Assembly: GCA_025642075.2 (NCBI GenBank)
Contig: JAODUO010000056.1
Coordinates: forward strand, 694,501 to 758,500
Length of the DNA stretch: 64,000 bases
DNA from: Ridgeia piscesae
Taxonomy: Eukaryota; Annelida; Polychaeta; Sabellida; Siboglinidae
Reading direction: 5' to 3'
A program made the position numbers and the translations under genes. The notes beneath the pieces are model-generated. The model did no database searches. It was not told the DNA's origin and saw nothing but the letters and a program-made list of their open reading frames with translations. Positions 16,833-27,522 of this stretch are shown here, piece by piece. The stretch's first letter is position 1; each line of letters starts with the position of its first letter.

Positions 16833-19800
16833 CATTATAATAATAAGAAGAACATTTATAAAGCGCCATAAATCTAGTAATATCCATTCAGAAGCGCTGT
16901 ACATGAGTAAGTATACATGTGTCGTAGAGTTATAATATTACGTTTGTTAAGGTAAATAAAATATGTATAAAAAAGTAATAGTAATAAATAATAATATAAA
17001 TAAGTTAGCTGAAGATAAATAGGTAATAAAATAATGAGTATGATGTTTTGTAAAATAATGGGTTTTTTAAACGTACAATATATTATAATAAATAGGTAAA
17101 AAATACAAATTGAATAAACTGACAGGTGTCTACACTTCATACACAGCCCGGAATAGGTGGGTTTTCAATAGTCTTTTAAAAGTCACGAGGCAACAGGTTT
17201 TCTTCATCTCGACAGGGAGAGCAAGTACATTTCATGTACTTGCTAGGAAATAGGAATGCTATCACTCAACAAAGTTGTAAATAACACATTGACAGAAGCT
17301 TTATGAGATGAGCGGCATATATTTGAATCTACTCTACTTCCTAGACACAACAATATGTGAAAACCCAACACCCCATTGACATTCCAAACATGTACACATA
17401 AAACAAGGTAGTAAAACCGTTTTGAAAAGGTCCTAATAATTTAAGCCAGTATGTTAACTGGAAGATTACAAATTTGTTCTTATGTTTAATCGGTATCTCT
17501 TTAAATATTTTTACGTGGTTCCCTCTCATTTGTGAATAATTTTCGCTCAATGTAGCAAAAGTTGATGCAACAGCAGAATCATATTTTCTTGTTAGACAGT
17601 TACTATAGATCTTTTAAATCTCAATAATCTCCCTAGGGTAAGGTGATCGTGGTATATGAGAGAGTAAGTAATTTTAGTCTTTGTAGACATTTGTTATATT
17701 CTATGTCTTTGTAACCAGGAAATAATTTAGTTGTCCAACAGTGAACAGTTCCAAAGGCTGTACTATGTAATTTAGTTGTCCAACAGTGAACAGTTCCAAA
17801 GGCTGTACTATGTAACTTAGTTGTTCAACAGTGAACAGTTCCAAAGGCTGTACTATGTAATTTAGTTGTTCAACAGTGAACAGTTCCAAAGGCTGTACTA
17901 TGTAATTTAGTTGTTCAACAGTGAACAGTTCCAAAGGCTGTACTATGTAATTTAGTTGTTCAGCAGTGAACAGTTCCAAAGGCTGTACTATGTAATTTAG
18001 TTGTCCAACAGTGAACAGTTCCAAAGGCTGTACTATGTAATTTAGTTGTCCAACAGTGAACAGTTCCAAAGGCTGTACTATGTAATTTAGTTGTCCAACA
18101 GTGAACAGTTCCAAAGGCTATACTATGTAATTTAGTTGTTCAACAGTGAACAGTTCCAAAGGCTGTACTATGTAATTTAGTTGTTCAACAGTGAACAGTT
18201 CCAAAGGCTGTACTATGTAATTTAGTTGTCCAACAGTGAACAGTTCCAAAGGCTGTACTATGTAATTTAGTTGTCCAACAGTGAACAGTTCCAAAGGCTG
18301 TACTATGTAATTTAGTTGTCCAACAGTGAACAGTTCCAAAGGCTGTACTATGTAATTTAGTTGTCAACAGTGAACAGTCCAAAGGCTGTATTTGTAATTT
18401 AGTGGGGGGTTCAACCCCAGTGAACAGTTTCAAACTTATTGTAATTTAGTTTCAACATGACATTCCAAAGTGTACTTGTAATTTAGTTGTGTCATATCAG
18501 TGAACATTAAAGGCACAGTAATTTAGTTGTAACCGTAAGGTCGAACTCACGTAAATGTTGTATCAACAGAACAACTTCCTGCGTTACGTCCCAAGTTTGG
18601 TGTTGAGTGAACATTCCAAAGGCTGTACTATGTAATTTAGTTGTTCAACAGTGAACAGTTCCAAAGGCTGTACTATGTAATTTAGTTGTTCAACAGTGAA
18701 CAGTTCCAAAGGCTGTACTATGTAATTTAGTTGTTCAACAGTGAACAGTTCCAAAGGCTGTACTATGTAATTTAGTTGTTCAACAGTGAACAGTTCCAAA
18801 GGCTGTACTATGTAATTTAGTTGTTCAACAGTGAACAGTTCCAAAGGCTGTACTATGTAATTTAGTTGTTCAACAGTGAACAGTTCCAAAGGCTGTACTA
18901 TGTAATTTAGTTGTTCAAGCAGTGAACAGTTCCAAAGGCTGTACTATGTAATTTAGTTGTTCAACAGTGAACAGTTCCCTAAAGGCTGTACTATGCTTCA
19001 TTAAGTAAGAACTCGATCCATGCGTGGTTTGCATATACAACATATTCAATATGCAGTCGGCAAACAGTTTTCATCTATGTATTCAAAAGTATTCCAGTGA
19101 TCACCTCCAGCCAGTTTAAAAATGTGTTGGTTTTCCTTGCTCTGTGTCTTCTCTGTGTTATTAGATCTATGACCCAGATAAGGATGTTCCCATTTATGCC
19201 AGAACTCGGGGGGTTTCTTAAAGAGTTTGTCATCAGAGTGATCAGACACCAACTAGCTTAGATCGCATACTACATAATGCATTAAAAAAAAAATTATAAA
19301 CAGTCATATCTTACATAGCAGGCTCTACTTTCTAACCCAAACTACCACATCTACCACTACCATGTCTGAACATTGTTCCTTGAAATAACACTGGTTCTTC
19401 TGTGCACAGGTATTGGAGGGACTCTATGTGGGCAGCATACGTGACTCAACAGATCGCAAACAACTGGATGAACACAGAATCACACATATTGTATCTGTGT
19501 ACACCAATCCAAGACCTTTGGTGTCAGTGAGTGTTGTCTGCAGACATGGGATGCCGTCAATACATTGACATGTATTTAAATACAAATAATCTTGAGGGAT
19601 TCAAATACAATTACACATACTATAAATGCAAAAGTATTTAAATACAAATACATTGGAAAGTACTTCAAATACTTTTTCAAATACTTCTTATTTCCAGGAT
19701 ATATTACTATAGTAGGTAAAAGACGAGCAAATCATATATCGTGACATCTAGTTATATCGTGACATGATTTCCTGGCACTATATATGTGCCAATGTGCACT

Positions 19801-22688
19801 GCAGTCACAGACACATACAAAGTTGTTGTTAGTGCATACATTTATACAACAATCTGCATATACATTTAAAAATCTCAAGCAATAAATCCACACTAAACAG
19901 GCCTACATAGGTTTCAGTGCAATTTAAATGCAACTGTTTGTACATTGTTGTTGTGTTTTGACAAAAAGTCACACCGCTGTTTTCTTTCTAAGGGTGTAAA
20001 TAAAAGAAATCTTGTAAAATATTATATTGGAATGTCAAGGCATGAAATATTTACTGTATACGACCTAAATCGACATGTTTTACCGCAAAACTCTTCGTGT
20101 GTTGTTATTTTGGTTCCCTGTGGTGGCTGTTTGACATTTATGTACCTTCCTCTTTAGGACCGATTCTACCTGTGTATCGCTGCACAAGATAAACCAGAGC
20201 AGGAGCTGAGTCAACACTTCCCACAATCCAACGACTTCATCCACCGAGCACGTGTCAGTGGTGGTCACGTCCTGGTTCACTGGTGAGTCGCCAGCAAGGA
20301 TCACACATGACACCTGTAGAATCACTTTGTTTCCCAGCACACGTGAATCATTTATGCAACTATATGACAGGCTGGGGATGCAGACAATGAGGGGCCCTGA
20401 TGTTTTAGAAGCTATGCCAGCATCCTGTTCATTGACGTCAGCTTAGCAGTCAACACACCTTCATTCCATTCGAGTTGTTCAGTAAATATTACTACCAACG
20501 TGCAGTTTCTTAAATTTCTTCTTCATTGGCCTTGATTGATTTAGGTCGCCAACTCTATTTCGGGGCCTCTTATCTTGTATACTGGCTTCCCATAAGGTTA
20601 TCTTTTCTACCCTTCCTGTTTACTGTCTTCCATGGACCTGTCATTTCCAAAACCACTACTGACCTCGCCACACTAGCAATCTGAACCGGTTCAAAACTAA
20701 TCCGATTCGTAACCCCCTCACGGAGGTGAATTACTTTAATCCCGTTCAACTCACTGAATCGGTTTATATTTTGTAGTGTGAACACTCAACACCTGTTTAA
20801 ATTTGCTAGTGTGAATGGGGTATTAGCTTCCAAACAACTTTTTGTTCCTAAAACAAAGCTGAATATTGGCAAATGTGCTTTCTCTGTGGCTGCGCCAACA
20901 ATTTGGAATCAACTCCCTATTATGATTAAATATTCTGAAACTATAGACCCCTTTTATAAAAAACTAAAATCGTATTTGTTTGAAATTGCTTTTCCACCAT
21001 AACTTTTTGACAGCTCCAATGACAACTTTTGGGCTGTCCCCATATATGACACGCCAAATTATTTTGTTGCCCATCTGAGCTTGAACTTTTCAAGAATATA
21101 GGCGCTATAGAAGTTTACAATTATTATTATTGTTTATAAGATAAAACTAGTAGTTTACTGTAAAGGTTACAATTGTTCTATCTGCACTGTATCAAACTGA
21201 CAGTGTTTGTCATTTTCAGCCTGGCTGGAGTATCACGAAGTGTCACTTTGGTGATAGCATATGTGATGACAGTGACAAAATACACTTGGCGTGAATGTTT
21301 TAACATCGTGCATGCTGCACACCATGCATCCGGTCCAAATTTTGGCTTCCAGCGACAGCTACTTCACTTCCAGTATGAGCAACTCGCGGAGGTCAGTTAC
21401 TGAACGTTTCTTAGGATAGTTTTTATTTCAGATCGAACATTTTCATTTTTACCTGAGGTAGTCCTTTGGGCCCAATGTCCAATGGACTTCTAGCATCACT
21501 CTGCATACACCAGGTCTGGCACTTTAGGGCCTAGAAAGTGGTACATTTTAAATTCTCCTATTATATTAAAAAACTGTTCTGTAGCTTTCCCTGATTCCGT
21601 CTAGTTTTGCATAGACATATCTGAGGGTATCTTCATTGTACACAAGAAATTTGTAGTTAACTAGTCTTATGTTTGGGCATCTCAGGGCCTCCCCAAAAAG
21701 CAAAATGTTAAAATGTTGCCTATTTCTGCCTTGGTTTTTAGCAGACATGAACTGCTGTGGTGATTTGTATATAGGTGCGACTGCGTTAACTAACAGCCCT
21801 TGTAGGGGCAGTATCAATAGCCCAGTAGAGTGTATAGGGGCAACTGTGTAACTACATGATTATCCATAGCTGTGGTAGGGGCTGTATCAATAATGCAGCA
21901 GATCCCTGTTAAACTGGTTGCTGCCTGTATGTTTAAGCTATAATTATTATCTTCATTTAAACTACCAATTGTATTTGGAAGTTGTGTTTTTTTGATTTTG
22001 TTTAAATATCTTTAACACTATATGACTGTGTTTTCAGGAGCGCGAACGACTGAAGAGGACCTGGCCACCAAGTCCATATGACGATAATGCTGTGTCTGTG
22101 TATTGGCTGTCCTTGCATGCAAAGTGGGTACAGCAGGGAGACACGGCTGTCTTTGAGACCGCCGTCTATCCTCTGCCATACAACTCCTTCAGTGTCAGAG
22201 CAGAAGCTTCTACTGGCCAGGCAACCACTCAGAATGCTGCCATCTCAGAGCACAGCAGTGACGGCGCAGGAGCGCCTTCTCCAAAGGAAGACAAGACTTT
22301 GACCTTGGAGACTGTGGACCACAAGAAAAGTAGCACTGACAACCAACCATCGCCGCCTCATTCAGTTCACAAGGTGCAGCCGTGCCAGCAGAGTAGCAGT
22401 GTGCCTGACGTTGCCAATATGGCTGTACTCAACGAGTTGTTCACACCATCGCTGAGTTTCACGCAAGAACATGTGAAAAAACTGAAGTGTTCTTCCCGAC
22501 CAAGGGGACACAAGAAGAAACACAACACCAGCAATAACAGCAGCAGCGAATCAGAAAGCTCAGCAGATGAAGGCAGCAGTGGTCACATGACCAGTGACAT
22601 CCCAGCAACCTTCAGTAAAAACGGCGACGAGTCAGAGCCTTGTGAAAAGACAACACTTGATGACCTCTTTGCCAATCCGCTGGGTTGA
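14619..22688 (+). CDS. DUSP22: Dual-specificity phosphatase, DUSP22/DUSP15 type, with long C-terminal tail
   Basis: Five exons: 14619-14639, 19410-19526, 20158-20282, 21220-21391 and 22038-22688 (TGA), giving 361 aa. All junctions are GT-AG with matching phases. Exon 1 encodes only MGNGMDK, matching the N-myristoylated start of DUSP22 (MGNGMNK). Exon 2 begins VLEGLYVGS. General acid Asp57 lies in CIAAQDKPEQ. The catalytic Cys88 codon is split TG|C between exons 3 and 4, giving VHCLAGVSRSVTLVIAY, the full H-C-x5-R-S loop. Both numbers agree with human DUSP22. Known family members are membrane-linked phosphatases acting in JNK and related signalling. The fold ends near residue 145; the following 216 residues are polar and Ser-rich with a basic KKK patch and end in LDDLFANPLG, a tail absent from the 184-aa vertebrate DUSP22. 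Intron 1 (4.8 kb) carries most of the repeats. Orthology to DUSP22 versus DUSP15 cannot be settled here. Confidence 0.93.
14953..15041 (+). repeat. Dispersed repeat, left copy of an inverted pair
   Basis: About 90 bp from TTGGTAATCTTCTAG to TTGGAATGTCA, including CCTTTTCAAAACGGTTTTAC. It is the reverse complement, with some changes, of 17377-17472. Confidence 0.7.
16618..16830. repeat. Two-copy tandem duplication with (TA)n borders
   Basis: Two roughly 78-bp copies (16618-16697 and 16726-16803) share GAACGCATTCAATAATCTAA and TATATAAAATATGTT and are separated and followed by TA/TATACA runs. It lies in phosphatase intron 1. Confidence 0.8.
16838..17230 (-). mobile_element. 3' end of a non-LTR or non-autonomous element
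   Basis: On the minus strand a segment containing AATAGGTGGGTTTTC leads to GGCGCTTTATAAATGTTC and a short ATT-rich tail. This ending is typical of L2/CR1-type LINEs and the short elements that use them. No coding frame remains. Confidence 0.45.
17377..17472 (-). repeat. Dispersed repeat, right copy of an inverted pair
   Basis: Reverse-complement counterpart of 14953-15041; both contain GTAGTAAAACCGTTTTGAAA or its complement. Copies are 2.4 kb apart in phosphatase intron 1. Confidence 0.7.
17723..19000. repeat. 45-bp minisatellite, about 28 copies
   Basis: The unit starts CAACAGTGAACAGTTCCAAA and continues with GGCTGTACTATGTAATTTAG plus TTGTC or TTGTT. Because 45 is divisible by three, one minus-strand frame stays open as a 15-residue repeat, but nothing suggests it is translated. 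At 18361-18610 the copies become ragged and short before the clean pattern resumes. It is in phosphatase intron 1. Confidence 0.97.
20780..21140 (+). mobile_element. 3' fragment of a CR1/L2-like LINE
   Basis: A frame at 20778-21002 encodes a peptide with FSVAAPTIWNQLP and a YLFEIAF end, the usual C terminus of CR1/L2/jockey-type RT proteins. It is followed by a short 3' UTR ending GGCGCTATAGAAGTTTACAA and ATT repeats. It lies in phosphatase intron 3 and is strongly 5'-truncated. Confidence 0.8.
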
Positions 22689-24660
22689 GACGTTTGGATG
22701 AGCTCAGGGAGGGATATGTTCACGCAGTCGGATGTTTCGACTTTATTTATCATGCTGGTGGTACTTCGCAATGTTGCCAAAATCCTTGTCAGTATTATGA
22801 CAATTTCTGCATGCATGGTATTGCATCGGACTGAATTCTCACAGTTTTTAAGGTATAGCTATAATACCAACTGGATTCACGCAGCGTGCCTTACATCAGT
22901 TGCTGTACATATATGTAAAACCCACACAGATACTACTGTTGCTTTGGGAATGTTTGATAGAAGAATAAGTATTGCTGACATGGTTACCGTCATGTTCATT
23001 GAGTTTTCCATACAAGATCAAGTAAAAACTGTTGGCTGTCGCTGTCATGTTTATGTACAAATTATGCAATCATTGTACAGTAACAAATCCTCTTTGGATA
23101 CAATTTATGAAAATAACAAGTTTCCAACAAATATTGTTCAGTGATGTTTTGAATAACACAGACACCAGAATAGCCAGTATTTTTTCAAGTTCCCACTCAG
23201 TCCTAGGTGTGCTCTCGGTGACACACAATAAGAGCTGTTATTATCAGCCTGTGTTTATTGTATTCTATGACAGCCCACTGGCCATCATTTCCATTTTTTT
23301 CTGGGTGACTTTGTGTTGGATCTGTTTTCAAGTTGCACAAGAACAATGTCAAACTTATTCATGACACTCTATTTACCAACCAGGCCAGCAATTCATAACA
23401 TACTTTGCAAAACCGTTTAGTGAAATTGAATTGGCACTTGCAATATCATTCGAAATTTATAAAGTTTACTAAAACCATCATATTTGTGATCAGTCTTAGT
23501 CAATGATGTCATTATCATCTGGAGGCCTCACCTGACAGCACCGAAGTGAGTTCTGCTCAATGTGTACCAGGATCACAAGACAATACATGAAAGTGCAGTT
23601 TGGCAAATCTAATGTGCTTAGCACTTCACATTTCCAGTCACAGAAGGACAAAGCAGTGATTGATTATGGATGCAATATTTGTCAGTTGATTGAATACATA
23701 TTGGACAGAACTTGTATCTACAATTCTACAAGGCAGAGCCCACCTTCAGATGAGCGTCTCACTAAGTATAAGTAAGTATTTAAACTGGACATTTGACAAA
23801 GATGACTTACAATAGTTGTTTGCAACAATGGTACATAGTGCCTGTGACTGACATACAGAGCATGTGGGATTGACTTACAAAAGTCAGAAGTCTCTGAACA
23901 ATCTTGGAAAACTATATTAAGGACTGCAAACCGTCAAAACTGGTACAAACAACCGACTGTCAAAAAATTTAAAGCATTTCATTTCTTTAGTATGGTCATC
24001 ATATAATTATCTGGGCATGTGGATTTACAAGAACAGAATGTTTGGTGGGTAGATAAATGAGCTGAAAATTAGCTTTAATGTAGTTTTTCTTGAAATTTTG
24101 GGAAAATCTCCAGACATTTGTTGACAATGACGACTTACTCTCTACATTCATGACTGTGGCAAGTGATGTTGTATGTTTCACCTGACGTTTAGTTCTAGTT
24201 GTGGCTGCTAAAGAAGTTTTGATATTATTGTTCATAATGACAATGGAGTATACAATTTGCTGTGTTAAAAGCACATAATAATATTATACAAAATCAGATG
24301 AAAAACTTATAATGTGCTGACAAGTACATTTCAGGTGAAACCTCACAGACTGTTTTGATTTGGAATATATTGTTTATGACTCCAAGATTTGATTACTTTG
24401 TAAGAAATTAACTTACTTTGGAGCATTTTTGGGATAAAATTGTGTAACTTGACAGATGTCGGCATTCAGTCAGAACATGACTGTTGTAAATGATTGAGTC
24501 CAGTTAACCAATGTTACAGCCTGGAATCGATGAAAGCTGTTAAATGGAATTTCATAAACAAAATACAGATTTCTACTGACATTGGTGAGTTTGTGATGGA
24601 GATTGTACATGAGAAATTGACACAAATATCATATCCATGGTGATACGTAGGTATTGTTGA
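22689..24660. other. Phosphatase 3' flank
   Basis: No convincing coding exon. The proximal part is presumably phosphatase 3' UTR. The longest frames (for example 22698-23144) lack family features and splice support. Confidence 0.5.
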
Positions 24661-24666
24661 CGGAGA

Positions 24667-24680
24667 CAAAACCTTTATTT
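24667..24680 (-). terminator. Candidate poly(A) signal for the minus-strand gene
   Basis: On the minus strand GTAAATAAAGGTTTTG contains AATAAA followed by T-rich DNA. If used by CEP76 it would give a 3' UTR of about 2.3 kb that spans both arrays below the stop codon. No cleavage data. Confidence 0.35.
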
Positions 24681-24986
24681 ACACAACATACATATCTTAT
24701 CTACATCTTACTTACAATGCCAGCAATCTTAGCATAAAATAAATTATTTATACAACACATTTATACAGTACATAAAAATACTCTCCCACGAGACATTAAC
24801 ACAAACTAGCATCCTCTATCACAGCAACTGTAGAATAGGATGAACATCCTACTTTAAATAGCACAATGTATGGGGTAGGAAGCACTAAAATAGTAATTGA
24901 CCTATTTAATATTATGCATCATTGCAAAGCTCAATTTGAATTATTTAGAAAGAAGGTTCCACTAGTTTCACCAGGTATGTTCCCCA

Positions 24987-25480
24987 ACTGGGAATTGTCC
25001 CTGTGTGTATTTCAGTGTGGAGGCTTGAGAGTCTACATAGCAGGAAGTACTGGGACAGACAACTGGGAATTGTCCCTGTGTGTATTTCAGTGTGGAGGTT
25101 TGAGAGTCTACATAGCAGGAAGTACTGGGACAGACAACTGGGAATTGTCCCTGTGTGTATTTCAGTGTGGAGGTTTGAGAGTCTACATAGCAGGAAGTAC
25201 TGGGACAGACAACTGGGAATTGTTCCTGTGTGTATTTCAGTGTGGAGGTTTGAGAGTCTACATAGCAGGAAGTACTGGGACAGACAACTGGGAATTGTCC
25301 CTGTGTGTATTTCAGTGTGGAGGTTTGAGAGTCTACATAGCAGGAAGTACTGGGACAGACAACTGGGAATTGTCCCTGTGTGTATTTCAGTGTGGAGGTT
25401 TGAGAGTCTACATAGCAGGAAGTACTGGGACAGACAACTGGGAATTGTCCCTCTGTATATTACACTGTGAAGGTTTGATA
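24987..25480. repeat. 75-bp minisatellite, about 6.5 copies
   Basis: The unit begins GGGAATTGTCCCTGTGTGTA and continues TTTCAGTGTGGAGG..., with very few differences between copies. The length is divisible by three, so several frames stay open as 25-residue repeats on both strands; I treat these as by-products. It lies between the phosphatase and CEP76 and may be in the CEP76 3' UTR. Confidence 0.95.
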
Positions 25481-26339
25481 CTAGGACGGTGGAACAGCTG
25501 CACGACTTCAATACTTCTTCGATATTACTTGCCAAGCTACATTTTCACACACACCTATAGATTTAGTAGCTGTCGTAGTAACATGCTTCAAATGCAATGA
25601 TTGCGTGTGGAGGAGGAAACTGAGTGACAGATTACATTGTGACATATAGTTGACCCTAGGCCTGATGGTGATGTCAACAAGAGCAAAATTATTCTTAACC
25701 GTGCATAATTCACACTGGACTGTTGCATGAAACACGTGGTTCTGGTTCCGCATGGTTAGTTTACTGCGGGAGTCTGGGCACAAGCCGTGTCCATTCAAAA
25801 CCACAAACAAACGGTTGCCCAACCATCTTACACATTATCCTTGCAACTGCAGCCACAAACAATCAACCATGAAATGGTCCGACATGTAAGACAACTCAAC
25901 CTTGCGGATTGCAAGCATTTGCTGGTATGCTTTGTGACAGCACCGAAGCCACTCGCAGCAGCATTTTGGACTTTGTAAGGCCTTTTGAGCAATGTACAAT
26001 TTGCAAACCTGAAGTACGCCAGTCTGTACCATGCGTGCTCCAAACTACCTGAGATGGTACGTCTATTTATGTCACGCTATATAGATAATACATCTGGTTT
26101 CTGAGTGTAACTCACAAAGAAAACTGTTAACATATACTTCTGCTATGTCCACTAATCTTACAGAAATACGAATGTGGATATAAAAATATAAACATCTCTG
26201 AATCATTTCATGATTACAATCACTTCCAGCTAGCCACAACGTGTTGGTTTTTTAGCCAATTTTTTTGACAGGTGACACTGATAAAGTTATGACATCATAA
26301 TGACAATGCTGTAATTACGTCACTACCTGGTACATATCT

Positions 26340-26987
26340 TCTGTACTTGGCATCAAAGCACACATCTGTACTTGACATCAGAGTTCACATCTGTACTTGA
26401 CATCAGAGTACACATCTGTACTTGACATCAAAGTACACATCTGTACTTGACATCAGAGTACACATCTGTACTTGACATCAGAGTACACATCTGTACTTGA
26501 CATCAGAGTACACATCTGTACTTGACATCAGAGTACACATCTGTACTTGACATCAGAGTACACATCTGTACTTGACATCAGAGTACACATCTGTACTTGA
26601 CATCAGAGTACACTTTGATTTGAATCAGGTCACTTGGGACATCAGAGTACACATCTGTACTTGACATCAGAGTACACATCTGTACTTGACATCAGAGTTC
26701 ACATCTGTACTTGACATCAGAGTACACATCTGTACTTGACATCAGAGTACACATCTGTACTTGACATCAGAGTACACATCTGTACTTGACATCAGAGTAC
26801 ACATCTGTACTTGACATCAGAGTACACATCTGTACTTGACATCAGAGTACACATCTGTACTTGACATCAGAGTACACATCTGTACTTGACATCAGAGTAC
26901 ACATCTGTACTTGACATCAGAGTACACATCTGTACTTGACATCAGAGTACACATCTGTTCTTGACATCAGAGTACACATCTGTACTT
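26340..26987 (-). repeat. 25-bp minisatellite matching the CEP76 C-terminal codons
   Basis: About 25 copies; the plus-strand unit begins ACATCTGTACTTGACATCAG. On the minus strand it reads AAGTACAGATGTGTACTCTG, which is the CEP76 ending Lys-Tyr-Arg-Cys-Val-Leu plus the first bases of the stop. The first unit overlaps the real coding end (26967-26987). A non-repeat patch interrupts at about 26612-26640. Confidence 0.97.
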
Positions 26988-27459
26988 GCAAGCAAACATC
27001 ATCCAGGTGGCACATGCTGACTCTGGGTACATGAAGACACGCACCCTCACCGCCAGACGGACGTGGTCACCGCGACAGTTGACAATCTCCTCAAAGATGG
27101 GAGACCTACATGACAACAACACATGAGAAACAATTATAGCCCATACATCACCATGACTTTAGACAATTATAACACAGTTATGGCTGACTTAGGATCCTCG
27201 GTTCTTGTCCAAAGGTGCATGTGACAACCACAAATGTAGTCACAGGAAAACAGAGGCACTGCAGAAGGTGCTGCAAAGATCTTAAAAGCTCCGTTGGGCA
27301 AGAAGTGTACAAAAGTGAAGAATATTTTAATGCATTATGCAATGTATAAGGTAGTGGATCAAATTGTTTAGTGCATGTATATTATGTTTTACAATACACT
27401 CACGACCCTTAGGGAGATAAAAATTGCTGTACATTTTATAAGGTTGTGAATAAATAATG

Positions 27460-27522
<63 letters not shown>

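Noticed and set aside
17701..18889. 15-residue repeat proteins on the minus strand
   Set aside because: A by-product of a 45-bp tandem repeat inside an intron of the opposite-strand phosphatase.
24866..25600. A 244-residue repeat protein and its antisense counterpart
   Set aside because: The 75-bp unit length keeps several frames open on both strands, and there is no start context, splice support or known fold.
26340..26987. CRISPR-like array
   Set aside because: Units are contiguous with no unique spacers, and the genome is eukaryotic.
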